Of a stretch of 64,000 nucleotides of DNA, positions 38,030 to 46,432 are shown one piece after another. Below the pieces are notes generated by a model. The model had not been told where the DNA came from and did no database searches. It saw nothing but the letters and a program-made list of their open reading frames with translations. The position numbers were made by a program, and so were the translations under genes. The DNA comes from Vacuolonema iberomarrocanum LEGE 07170. Its GTDB lineage: Bacteria; Cyanobacteriota; Cyanobacteriia; Elainellales; Elainellaceae. The number at the start of each line of letters is the position of its first letter. Positions within the stretch are counted from its first letter, which is position 1. The stretch lies in NCBI GenBank assembly GCA_015207365.1, contig JADEXA010000017.1, positions 46,291 to 110,290 on the forward strand. The letters run 5' to 3'.

Positions 38030-38926
38030 TCACTCTCTGGCACTGAGTTGACGCAGTTCGATTTGCTTACAAATCGCTTCAACGGCCAGATAGAGCGATC
38101 GCATCATCTCCGAGTCATCCTGATAATTTGCTGCGGCTAGGTTGGATACACGCTGGCTTCGGCTGACTTGCACTTCGTGACCCCACTCATCGGGTTCATC
38201 TCCTTTGTAGACTCCAATGGCGATGCCGCGCCCATCATGAACCAAGGAAAAGCAAGGGACATCCGAAGTGCCATCGCCCACATATACGACTTGCGATAGG
38301 GGGATGTATAGCTCACGTTCTGGGATATCGCGATAGGCAAACGCATACCCGTCTTTGTTGACCTGCTCTTGGCCGCTGGATACTTGCAGCAGGTAGCGAG
38401 TCTTCTCGGTGTGGCTCATGCTGCGTTTGAGAAAGACAATTTCATCCTGCTCGTTGTAGGCAAACTCGCAACCCCAGATGCGCTTGAAGGAGGGTGCAAC
38501 GGCTGTATGGCCAATGATGTCGACAAAGCCTCCGGTGATGATATAAAACTCCAACTCTATATCATGATTCATCTCATGGAGTCGTTGCCGGAGGCGATCG
38601 CACAATCCTTCTACGCCGGGAAACGGCTGGATTTGCTGCCCAAACGCCGCCAAGGCTTCGCGTGTAATCTTGTTGTCAGGCGATCGCCGCTGCGATTCTT
38701 GCACTAGGCAATAGCATCGAGCTGCTGCCTTATCCCAGCCCTCTTCTAGTAGGGGGCGCACGCGCTGTTGCCGAAAGTCCTGCACATCGATATCCAGGTA
38801 CGTTAGTAATCCATCTAAGGTGTCGGGTGCCAAGGTATCGTCAAAGTCGAAAACCATAGCCATCCGATTGCATAGAGGCTTCGTTGAGGGGGAGGTATCT
38901 TTGGGAGTTTGAGCTGTGAAAGACAT
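38030..38926 (-). CDS. HAD-family phosphatase
   Basis: The 298-residue product carries motif I VFDFDDTLAPDTLDG (about 25-39), with the nucleophile and acid/base Asp pair, a four-helix cap region, and motif II in YIITGGF (about 146). Motif IV is VVYVGDGTSDVPCFS (about 225-240). The nearest pattern is phosphoserine-phosphatase-like HAD proteins. I start at the ATG at 38926; a GTG at 39088 would add 54 residues containing a hydrophobic segment (LAILGIALGAAVLFLPF), which would make a membrane-bound form. The sequence does not settle the choice. The substrate is unknown. Confidence 0.82.
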   Translation of the reverse strand: MSFTAQTPKDTSPSTKPLCNRMAMVFDFDDTLAPDTLDGLLTYLDIDVQDFRQQRVRPLLEEGWDKAAARCYCLVQESQRRSPDNKITREALAAFGQQIQPFPGVEGLCDRLRQRLHEMNHDIELEFYIITGGFVDIIGHTAVAPSFKRIWGCEFAYNEQDEIVFLKRSMSHTEKTRYLLQVSSGQEQVNKDGYAFAYRDIPERELYIPLSQVVYVGDGTSDVPCFSLVHDGRGIAIGVYKGDEPDEWGHEVQVSRSQRVSNLAAANYQDDSEMMRSLYLAVEAICKQIELRQLSARE

Positions 38927-40135
38927 AGAGTCATTAAGCAATAAAAGAAATCTATACCGATGGGAATCTGTAGCAGAGATGCTGATGAATGGCAGAAATA
39001 GCACTGCTGCACCAAGAGCTATCCCCAGTATGGCGAGATCGATCGCAATCAGTGTAGAGGTAGGTGCGCATACAGGCAGCTTGCGCACAACTCAACAGAG
39101 AAAAACATCCCCACAATCGTATTCACAGAGAGTGAAGGATGCGTCTACCTTTGGACACAAACCCTGTTCCCATATAATTCTTTGAGCATCTCCAAATCTA
39201 ATATTTTTCTATTAGAACTTCTTATGGCTATTGTCATTGAGTCGCCTTCGAACGATGTCTATAACTAGGGGGATCCTCTCAGCTTTTCTTACATGTACTG
39301 GCGATCGCATTATGCATCAAACTCTTGCGAAGAGTACATTACGACGATGTCTAGCGGCGCGCTAAATTTATGTCTATCTAGTGTCATTTTCTAATGTCAC
39401 TCCCTTGACCTATCAACAGGGTAAAAAATCGAACGTCTGACACTTTGATGCTTACGAATTCGGTAATTTTTTTCTCTCTTCAACGTAGGACTCCCTCTCT
39501 CAACAATCAGTCAGCTAAGGGATAGAGACGATATCTAGAGTGTTCATTAGCTAGAGAAAAAGACATTTGATTTCCCGAACTGATTAGGTAAGCCAATGAT
39601 GATCGGATCCAGTTAAACCCAGTTAATTGAGAAAGCAGTATATGTTGACTGAACTGTTTAGTTTGGGCGGTTATGCTGAATGTAAAGCTTGAGATTGCAG
39701 GACTTAAGGTACTTAAAGAAGTCATGACAAAGCTCATAAAGCAGACTACAGTAAGGAATGCCGAACCCTAATGGCTAGCTGTGGCTGTATACATTTGATG
39801 GATACAAAATTCATCGAGTAACATTGAAGACAGCTGTTAGCGATATTCTCCGAAAAGAGGGGATGGAGATGTGAATCACTGAAGATCTGAGCCATCTTGC
39901 ATACTATCGAATTTCCTTATTTAAGCCTGTCAAACGCAAGGTTTTCTGAGTATCAAAAGTTATTCCCCTGACGCTCTGCTACTGTTTTCTAGACGGTATG
40001 ATAGGCTGATACATTGATGACGATGTGTCCCAGGACTGATGCAAAATTTATTCCTTCTTAGTGAGGAAGCTTGAGAAAGCACCTTCATAAACTAAGAGGG
40101 TTTAAAATTACCACTAGCTGGTTTTAGGAGTGCGC
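38927..40135. other. Long intergenic region, no gene recognised
   Basis: About 1.2 kb lacks a credible reading frame, repeat or RNA that I can identify. It ends at the promoter of the small lipoprotein gene. Confidence 0.45.
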
Positions 40136-40141
40136 TATAAT
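40136..40141 (+). promoter_or_regulatory. Predicted -10 box of the small lipoprotein gene
   Basis: A consensus TATAAT lies 47 bases before the ATG. No good -35 is visible at the expected distance, so the promoter may need an activator or an extended element. Confidence 0.5.
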
Positions 40142-40187
40142 CGCAGACCTGAAAATGTAGACGACATTAACTTTAGGAGAAGCTCCC

Positions 40188-40394
40188 ATGACACGTACAT
40201 TTAGTTTCCTCTCTCGCTTTTCTGCAAAAAGTGCAGCTGCTTTCCTCCTGGCATCCGCAGCGCTGATTCTTCCTGCCTGTGCTCCTGCTGAAGAGGGTGT
40301 TGATGATGGCGTTATGGAAGAGGAAGGCATGATGGAAGAGGACGGCATGATGGAAGAAGGCATGGAAGATGGAGGCGAAGTTGAGACCGAATAA
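40188..40394 (+). CDS. Small Met/Glu-rich lipoprotein
   Basis: The 68-residue product has AGGAGA before the ATG and a clear lipoprotein signal ending in LPAC (Cys31). The mature part is only 38 residues and consists almost solely of Glu, Met, Gly, Asp, Ala and Val, with the repeated motif M-(M)-E-E-(E/D)-G. It has no basic residue and no secondary-structure logic beyond the repeat. A methionine- and carboxylate-rich exported peptide could bind soft and hard metal ions, but this is only a suggestion. No homologue is recognised. The promoter box, ribosome site and lipobox together make it likely real. Confidence 0.78.
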   Translation: MTRTFSFLSRFSAKSAAAFLLASAALILPACAPAEEGVDDGVMEEEGMMEEDGMMEEGMEDGGEVETE

Positions 40395-40637
40395 TTCGTC
40401 TAGACTATGGCTGTCTGGATGTGAAAAGGCTCTGCATCCTGAATACAAAGCAGGATAGCTACGTTGAAGTTATCTGACCTCAGATCTACAACGACGTTAG
40501 CGGAGCAATCAACTGCTCATGTCCCGAGCTAGAAACATAGCTAGCCATAGTCGATAAACGTCTTCTCGTCTCTAAAGAGATCGTCACGACTGCCTTATCT
40601 TTGATCAGCAGTAGTGATTCATAGTGATTCATGGTTT

Positions 40638-40670
40638 GAGACCCTACACTTTTGTGCGGGGTCTCTTTTT
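40638..40670 (+). terminator. Rho-independent terminator
   Basis: GAGACCC (40638-40644) pairs with GGGTCTC (40659-40665), followed by five T. It lies 244 bases beyond the lipoprotein stop, so it ends either a long 3' UTR or a separate small transcript. Confidence 0.75.
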
Positions 40671-40756
40671 ATTCGTTGTCGTTTTGTCCGTTGTAATGGT
40701 TTTACAAACCCTTTCAGAAAGCCTGTGCTCTCCTCTCGATTCCTGGCATTGTTGAT

Positions 40757-40834
40757 GGAGGGGATGATTTTTGCTGAGAAGGTGCGTACCGCGCACCTTC
40801 TCAGCAAAAATCATCCTTGGATTCTGCAACCCCC
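40757..40834 (+). repeat. Palindromic element, family B, copy 2
   Basis: A perfect 25-bp stem (40762-40786 with 40792-40816) is followed by TTGGATTCTGCAACCCC, the inverted version of the flank at 17442. The inner bases differ from copy 1, while both arms changed together. Confidence 0.8.
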
Positions 40835-40852
40835 GATTTCTCATAAGTTGGC

Positions 40853-40950
40853 AGGTGCAATTAAACCTAAGACCCTAAAAACCTGTGCCGCCCGCGCTGC
40901 GGGCGGCACAGGTTTTTAGGGTCTGGTTTTTCATCATGCCGAGCTACTTA
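40853..40950 (+). repeat. Palindromic element, family C, copy 1
   Basis: AGGTGCAATTAAACCT is followed by a perfect 25-bp stem (40871-40895 with 40899-40923), then TTTTTCATCATGCCGAGCTACTTA. The same flanks occur in reverse order and orientation at 45019-45116. Confidence 0.85.
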
Positions 40951-41663
40951 GTGCTTGGCTATTGCTAGAGATTTAAGTGTTCAAACCGTCTGGGTTACGA
41001 GCGATTCGGTTTTTGGGAGCGATCGCCCCGCCCTTGCGTTGATGAGAACTCTGTTTAGAAAAATTACGGTTTGAAATTCTTGCTAATAAATGTTGCGGCA
41101 TATTGATCCCGTTGCTAATGTGTGCTCATGGTCAGATGGACACAGTCGATCCATCTGATCGTTTGCAAAGTCGTTTTTGGGAGATGGTTGGTTGAAGCAA
41201 ATTGATTTGAAAGTGTTGATGTGAGTCTTACTCAAGACAGCTCCGCCTGTAATGACATGTCTCAGTAGCCGTAATGGCTCGTGTGTCTGGGTTTTTCTCG
41301 CTCGTTGCAGTAGGCGCATAATGTCCCAAGCTGGATAAGATGATCGCGTTTCTCTGACGGTTACACATCTGGTCTTATCCCATCTGATCGACTCAATGGC
41401 TCACTCCCAGCCTGCTACATAAAACAGGTGACAAGAGCCACCGGGCATTCACCTCGTGATTCGTTCAAATCATATATACCTGACCGTCTCACCTCGTACA
41501 AAGCGCGTGAACCTCAATCTCTTTTGGTTCTGGGTTTGGGCGTTTTGACCCCAAGAATAAACAACAGGTTCGATGGCAGAGAGTATGGCCTTATGCTGCT
41601 GTTGACCCAAATCAACCGGGCGTTGTTCTGGGGTGAGACCTCGACATTGGAGGCTTTTTTGCA

Positions 41664-42467
41664 ATGCATATTCAAGGAAAAACCGCTCTGATTACCGGAG
41701 CGTCGCGGGGAATTGGGCGGGCGATCGCTCTGGAGTTTGCGGCGCAGAGAGCCGGACGCCTGTTGTTAGTCGCTCGCGACCGCGCACTTCTGGCCGAAGT
41801 GGTTGCCGAAATTCAAGCCCTAGGCGTGGATGCGATCGCTGTCCCCTTAGATTTAAGCCAGCCCGTAGATGTAAGTATTGCGATCGCCCAACTCTGGCGA
41901 GATCATGGCCCTATCCATTGCTTGGTCAACTGCGCTGGAGTGGCGCACCAGAGTACATTTCTGCAATCGCGCTTGCCCCAGGTTCAAGAGGAAATCGCGA
42001 TTAACCTGATGGGGATGTATACCATTACGCGTTTGGTGGCTCGCCGGATGGTGACGCAGCGAGAGGGGACAATTATCAATGTGTCTAGCCTCATGGGTAA
42101 ACTGGCTGCCCCGACGATGGCGACATATTCTGCGACCAAGTTTGCCATTCTTGGCTTTACTCAGGCTTTGCGAGGCGAACTCGCTGCTCACAACATCCGG
42201 GTATTGGCGCTGCTCCCGTCCCTGACCGATACGGATATGGTGCGGGATCTGCGCTGGTTCCGTTGGATTGCCCCGGTGTCCTCCCAGACAGTTGCGAGGG
42301 CGTTGGTGGGTGGGCTGAAGCAGGATAGGCCAGAAATTCTGGTGGGATGGCAAAGCCATCTTGCCATTCTGGGGCATCGCTTGGTCCCGAGTGCGGTTGA
42401 GCGGCTGTTACGGTGGGCAGCACCTTTGCCCAAACAGCCGCGCCGCGCTTATTCATCTCTGCGATAA
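41664..42467 (+). CDS. SDR-family oxidoreductase
   Basis: This 267-residue classical SDR has GASRGIGRAIALEF (12-25) as nucleotide loop, NCAGVA (about 90), the catalytic Ser in INVSSLMG (about 140) and YSATK (about 154-158). The basic residues RAGRLLLVARDR after strand 2 suggest NADP(H). The C-terminus has a short amphipathic stretch and basic tail (KQPRRAYSSLR), as in membrane-associated SDRs. The substrate is unknown. GGAGG lies 12 bases before the ATG. A family B-like hairpin follows 50 bases downstream. Confidence 0.92.
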   Translation: MHIQGKTALITGASRGIGRAIALEFAAQRAGRLLLVARDRALLAEVVAEIQALGVDAIAVPLDLSQPVDVSIAIAQLWRDHGPIHCLVNCAGVAHQSTFLQSRLPQVQEEIAINLMGMYTITRLVARRMVTQREGTIINVSSLMGKLAAPTMATYSATKFAILGFTQALRGELAAHNIRVLALLPSLTDTDMVRDLRWFRWIAPVSSQTVARALVGGLKQDRPEILVGWQSHLAILGHRLVPSAVERLLRWAAPLPKQPRRAYSSLR

Positions 42468-42480
42468 GGGCTATGCGATA

Positions 42481-42561
42481 GAGGGGACGCAGAATCTGAG
42501 GATGATTGTTTCCGAGAAGGGGCTGATCACGAGTAACCCTCGGTTAACCGTGATCAGCCCC
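42481..42561. repeat. Palindromic element, family B-like, copy 3
   Basis: GAGGGGACGCAGAATCTGAGGATGATTGTTT resembles the family B flank. It is followed by GGGGCTGATCACG (42519-42531) pairing with CGTGATCAGCCCC (42549-42561) around a 17-base loop. It sits between convergent genes and may also stop transcription. Confidence 0.6.
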
Positions 42562-42648
42562 AGAAACCATAAAGCATGTAGCACCAATATCACACAGATA
42601 GCGAGTTGTTCATGGGGAATGAATGCAAGCCGAACGAAGTCATAGCCG

Positions 42649-43512
42649 TTAGTCTGCGGCTAAGGGAAGTTTGATGTCTGGATAGGAGATTTGGAGGCGA
42701 TCGCAGGTCTGCTTTGTGCGGCGAATCAAGTCGGTCTTATACACAAACTCATCCCGTGCATCCATAGGATAAGACTTGAGCTTAAACTCGGTTCCCCAAG
42801 GCTTTGCATCAATGAGCACGGCGACTGGGAGCTTGAGTTGGGTGAAGCGACTGCTGTAGGCTGCCTGGTACAGGATTTCAGTTACCGTTTCAACATCGAC
42901 TTGATGGCTGAAGTAGAGGTTCGTTATCACCTGGGCTTCGAGGCGTCCACTGTTGGCACTAGAGATAGCTTCTGTCCAGACAGCACTATGGGGAATGGTG
43001 ATGGTACTGTCGTCGGGGGTCAGCAGCCGCATGCCGCGCAGCCCATAATCAACAAGTTCACCATAGTAATCGCCGATTTTAACGCGATCGCCCATCCGAA
43101 CCGATCCTTCAAACAGTGTCACGACGCCAGCAATGATGGAACTCACATAATCTTTGAATGCAAATCCCAGCGCAACGGCAACCGTGCCTGTGAGCGCGAT
43201 CAGATTGGTTGCCGACAAATCCACAAACAGTTGAATGAGGTAACTCGCGACCACAATCAAAATGATCCCTTTAAGAAAGGGAACGGCTTGTTTAATGAAC
43301 AGGCGAAATCGACGAGGGACTTTCTCCGATAACCAGGTTGTGAACCGGATGACGAGCCATGTCAGACCATAGGCCAACAGGATACTGAGAACCCCCCGCA
43401 TCAGCCTGGGAGCAGTAATGTCCTCAAATAACTCTTTTAAGGATTGAGCACTGTCATTTCTCTGAGACAACAACGAACTAGCCATCAGCCAAATCCTAGA
43501 GCCATCCATCAT
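42649..43512 (-). CDS. MscS-family mechanosensitive channel
   Basis: The 287-residue membrane protein has about three N-terminal hydrophobic spans. The pore helix and beta domain follow the MscS pattern: LIALTGTVAVALGFAFKDYVSSIIAG (about 105-130), FEGSVRMGDRVKIGDYYGEL and MRLLTPDDSTITIPHS. It would open under membrane tension during hypo-osmotic shock. The start codon overlaps the stop of the upstream gene (ATGA, 43509-43512), so the two are translationally coupled. The C-terminal alpha/beta domain is present and of normal length. Confidence 0.95.
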   Translation of the reverse strand: MMDGSRIWLMASSLLSQRNDSAQSLKELFEDITAPRLMRGVLSILLAYGLTWLVIRFTTWLSEKVPRRFRLFIKQAVPFLKGIILIVVASYLIQLFVDLSATNLIALTGTVAVALGFAFKDYVSSIIAGVVTLFEGSVRMGDRVKIGDYYGELVDYGLRGMRLLTPDDSTITIPHSAVWTEAISSANSGRLEAQVITNLYFSHQVDVETVTEILYQAAYSSRFTQLKLPVAVLIDAKPWGTEFKLKSYPMDARDEFVYKTDLIRRTKQTCDRLQISYPDIKLPLAAD

Positions 43513-44693
43513 GACACCTCTTCTCCGACAAGAAAGTTGTTGTTACTGAGTTCATTGCGCAAACGGGGCAAGTGACCCGGATTGAGCGTAATCCGATCCC
43601 GATCATGACGCACAACCCCTTCCCGGCGGAGAATTTGTAAGCGCGATCGCACCTGGGTTTCTGCTTCCCCCAGACTGAGGGTGAGGTGCGCCTGCGTCAG
43701 GGAGCCGTGAATTAGCAAGGATTGGAGCAAATACCGATCGGTTTGATCGAGTTTGGGTAGGCTGGGCAGCACAGGCTTTCGCAAACAGAGAGACAAGTCC
43801 TCGGGGGCCAGAGACGCCGATTCATCGTCGGGCAGGTCTGCGGCCTGAATCCCTAGAGAATGTAGCCACAACTGGGCAGCAATCGTACTTCTGCCCTCAG
43901 AGAGATTGGCAAGGGCCGACCAGTAAGACTGGCGATCGCCCGCCTTGGCCGCCGAGATATCTCGCGAATCATTCAGAAAAATAGCCTCTTTCACCAGAGA
44001 GGCGAGCCAGTCGCGGAGTTCTTCATCTGTTAGCTTCGGCAAGGGAGACACCTGCTCCAGATAAGTACTCGTCCGACATACCCGCTCCAAAAATGCCCAG
44101 GCCCAACTGGAGCAGCCAATGATCCAAAAACACGATTGGCGGTGAACGACTTGTTTCTGCAAGTGCTCAATGCTTTCCCATCCCTGGATGCAGCGCAGAA
44201 AGCATTGCTCCAGTGCGGAAATAACAACGACATGCTGGCGCTGTTCTAGGGTGGCGGGTGTATCAGCTGCACCTTGTTCCGCAGGTACGACTCCGTCCAA
44301 TGCCTCCGACAAGCTGGCAGAGATCTGCAACGGGTCATAGGGACGCTGATAGGTTTTCAAGGGATGGTGGATATGCAGCGTATCCGATTCCAGTTCTGCC
44401 AGCGACTGAAGCAGGATGTCGTTGAGTGGAACTACAGGCTCGGTTAGGATGACCAAGCTATTCGCGGCTTCCAGGGAAGTTTGCCAGCGGGCGATCGCGT
44501 CTGAGCAAGTTTGCCGGACGGCTTCAAGGCAAGGCTTGGGAAGCGGAAGCTGGTCAAGTCGCTGAACAATTTGGGTGCGGGTTTCTTCGGGCAACGGACG
44601 CACCACTGCCTCGGTATTCCTGGCCGTGGACTTTGCTTGAGAGAACCTATCCTGGATGCGATTAATTAATGATTGAATGAGAGGCGATTTCAT
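43509..44693 (-). CDS. Winged-helix protein coupled to MscS
   Basis: The 394-residue product is not a known enzyme by visible motifs. The C-terminal part (about 315-380) reads as a winged helix: TDRYLLQSLLIHGSLTQAHLTLSLGEAETQVRSRLQILRREGVVRHD. The middle contains HVVVISALEQCFLRCIQGWESIEHLQKQVVHRQSCFWIIGCSSWAWAFLERV, which resembles the sensor/lid side of AAA-like ATPases, and PLPKLTDEELRDWL. I find no Walker A, so it may be a degenerate NTPase. It overlaps the MscS start by four bases and is the first gene of that unit. It could regulate, localise or sense the channel; that is an inference. Confidence 0.7.
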   Translation of the reverse strand: MKSPLIQSLINRIQDRFSQAKSTARNTEAVVRPLPEETRTQIVQRLDQLPLPKPCLEAVRQTCSDAIARWQTSLEAANSLVILTEPVVPLNDILLQSLAELESDTLHIHHPLKTYQRPYDPLQISASLSEALDGVVPAEQGAADTPATLEQRQHVVVISALEQCFLRCIQGWESIEHLQKQVVHRQSCFWIIGCSSWAWAFLERVCRTSTYLEQVSPLPKLTDEELRDWLASLVKEAIFLNDSRDISAAKAGDRQSYWSALANLSEGRSTIAAQLWLHSLGIQAADLPDDESASLAPEDLSLCLRKPVLPSLPKLDQTDRYLLQSLLIHGSLTQAHLTLSLGEAETQVRSRLQILRREGVVRHDRDRITLNPGHLPRLRNELSNNNFLVGEEVS

Positions 44694-44846
44694 CCGCGCG
44701 GGTCTCTGTTAATGCATAATCCTTGTGACCTAAACAACATTTACTCAAAAAGTGAAATGCCTTCTAACATACTGACTCATTCATCATACTTTAAGAACAT
44801 CGGTTCAAAACCCTAGGCAGACCTCATTCCTCTCGTAGGATGTATT

Positions 44847-44947
44847 ATACCAATTCGCTAAGAATTCACTACAGATAATCTTTTGAAAGCCCCGCAGTGC
44901 GGGGCTTTCAAAAGATTATCTGGTTTCGGTTTTCGTTGAATTGGTAT
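44847..44947. repeat. Palindromic element, family D, copy 1
   Basis: The outer inverted ends ATACCAATTC (44847-44856) and GAATTGGTAT (44938-44947) enclose a perfect 25-bp stem at 44872-44922 (AGATAATCTTTTGAAAGCCCC type). Confidence 0.85.
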
Positions 44948-44977
44948 TAGCGCTAGCGTAACGCATCAACTCCTTTG

Positions 44978-45022
44978 CTTATCGTTTGCGCCCGCTGCAG
45001 TGCAGCGGGCGCAAACGATAAG
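44978..45022. repeat. Palindromic element, family E, copy 1
   Basis: A near-continuous palindrome of 45 bases (TATCGTTTGCGCCCGCTGCA and its inverse). Its right end fuses with the CCGAGCTACTTA end of the family C copy beside it. Confidence 0.8.
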
Positions 45023-45116
45023 TAGCTCGGCATAATGAAAAACAAAATCCTAAAAACCTGCACCGCCCGCAGCGCGGGCGGTGCAGGTTTTTAGGATTTC
45101 AGGTTTAATTGCACCT
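45019..45116 (-). repeat. Palindromic element, family C, copy 2
   Basis: TAAGTAGCTCGGCAT precedes a perfect 25-bp stem (45046-45070 with 45074-45098), and AGGTTTAATTGCACCT follows. It is the reverse complement of the layout at 40853-40950. Confidence 0.85.
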
Positions 45117-45165
45117 ACCGACTGAGTTGGGTTCTATGACTGTTTAACCGGATTTGATATTAGTG

Positions 45166-46134
45166 CTATCTGAGGCGTAATTTTGCAATAAGTGGACGGT
45201 GATCTGAAACTCCAGGCGATGGCGCTGTCACTTCATCCACACTGATATCTGGGCTGACGAAAATGTGATCAATCGGAATCTTCAGAAATTGCAGACCCCG
45301 TTCAGTCGTGGAAAGCGATCGCTCCGTCGCGTTATAGAACCAGGTTGGGTTCAACCCATGCCCTAGGTTGACACTTCGCAGCCCCGAATGCTGCGCAAAA
45401 TCGCGAAAGTAATGGGACCAGGATGTGGTGTTGAAGTCGCCCATAATGATGGTCGTTGTCTCCTGGCTAGCCCCATAGTCCGCTAGGGCCTGCATGAGCA
45501 GATTGCGACGCATAAAGAGCGATGGAGAGACCGGCGGGCGCGGGTGTGTAACGGCAACCCAAACGGACTTGCCATCCACATCAACCGTAGCCGTCAGGCT
45601 GTAGTTGGATGCGCCAAAATCTTCAGTTGCAGCATTAATAATTGGGTGGCGGCTGAATAAACTGAGCCTGCCGTCTGTTGCCCGGTAGTAGTAAGGATAT
45701 AAGTCCTGAACCTGCACTCGCAAGGCTTCTGATTCTTCGTCAGAGGGTTCAATCAGGCCCAAAAGATCAGCCGGATTGGCTCGTACGCTTTCTGTGACGG
45801 CTCCGGTATCCCAAAGCTGATAGTTGACGTTATAGGTCATGGCGGTCAGGGGAAGGCCACCCGATCGCATATCGCGCAGGCGAGGGATATACCCACTCAA
45901 TGTTGAACTCGCGTAAAAGCCCAGGGCGATCGCTAAAACAATGAGCAGCTTCCGACGCGGTGGCTTGGGCTTGAGCAGGACGCCACCGAGAAATAGAAGC
46001 AAGGTAAACGCCGCGAGCCAGAGGTAGCAACCGCCAATCACCTCAAATGGCCACAGTCTATACCACGGAGCAACGGAAATGCTGAGTCCCAGCAGGGCGA
46101 TCGCACTCAGCCAGAGAAAAACATTAACCAGCAT
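45166..46134 (-). CDS. Membrane-anchored EEP-family phosphodiesterase
   Basis: The 322-residue protein starts with three hydrophobic spans (about 1-22, 32-55, 60-80). The rest is an endonuclease/exonuclease/phosphatase domain, with TYNVNY (about 99), MGDFNTTSWSH (about 230), IPIDHIFVSPDI and GVSDHRPLIAKL at the C-terminus. All key metal and catalytic residues (Asn, Asp-x-Asn, Asp-His, Ser-Asp-His) are present. The catalytic domain would face the periplasm. Substrates in the family include nucleic acids, phospholipids and inositol phosphates; none can be chosen here. Confidence 0.92.
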   Translation of the reverse strand: MLVNVFLWLSAIALLGLSISVAPWYRLWPFEVIGGCYLWLAAFTLLLFLGGVLLKPKPPRRKLLIVLAIALGFYASSTLSGYIPRLRDMRSGGLPLTAMTYNVNYQLWDTGAVTESVRANPADLLGLIEPSDEESEALRVQVQDLYPYYYRATDGRLSLFSRHPIINAATEDFGASNYSLTATVDVDGKSVWVAVTHPRPPVSPSLFMRRNLLMQALADYGASQETTTIIMGDFNTTSWSHYFRDFAQHSGLRSVNLGHGLNPTWFYNATERSLSTTERGLQFLKIPIDHIFVSPDISVDEVTAPSPGVSDHRPLIAKLRLR

Positions 46135-46432
46135 AAGGCTCTAATGTGCTTTGCCATTACTCAACCTCTCTCGAGCATACAAAGACCTTCAGTATTGTGC
46201 CGAGAGATTTAAGGCAAGCGGCGATGTACTTTTCGGCAATCATGCCTGTTAGAACCCGCAAAACGAGTTGTCTGAATCCATCCAACGCCTTGGCAGAAAG
46301 GGTGCGTGAATCCCCTCCCTGATTTTTCTATTCTGACTATCAAGAACGAAACGACAAGACCAAAACAACAAGACCAAAACAAACCCCGTGCATTGAACAC
46401 ACGCTTACTGCTGTAACAAGGAGAATCGAATC

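Larger units (their letters stand above)
40395..41663. other. Intergenic region with terminator and two palindromic elements
   Basis: It contains a terminator (40638-40670), a family B element (40757-40834) and a family C element (40853-40950). The 240 bases between the lipoprotein stop and the terminator could be a long 3' UTR or a small RNA. The 41.0-41.66 kb part shows only short unconvincing frames, including 41428-41691. Confidence 0.55.
44694..45165. other. Intergenic region packed with palindromic elements
   Basis: Three hairpin elements lie in sequence: 44847-44947 (family D), 44978-45022 (family E core) and 45019-45116 (family C). Almost nothing else is present. Confidence 0.75.

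Noticed and set aside
39507..39737. 76-codon minus-strand frame in the long gap before the lipoprotein
   Set aside because: Low-complexity Ser/Thr/Leu composition without start signals; treated as chance.
40173..40448. Minus-strand frame opposite the small lipoprotein
   Set aside because: The plus strand has promoter box, ribosome site, signal and lipobox; the minus frame has none.
41428..41691. 87-codon frame, considered as a transposase fragment
   Set aside because: No transposase motif could be identified on either strand.
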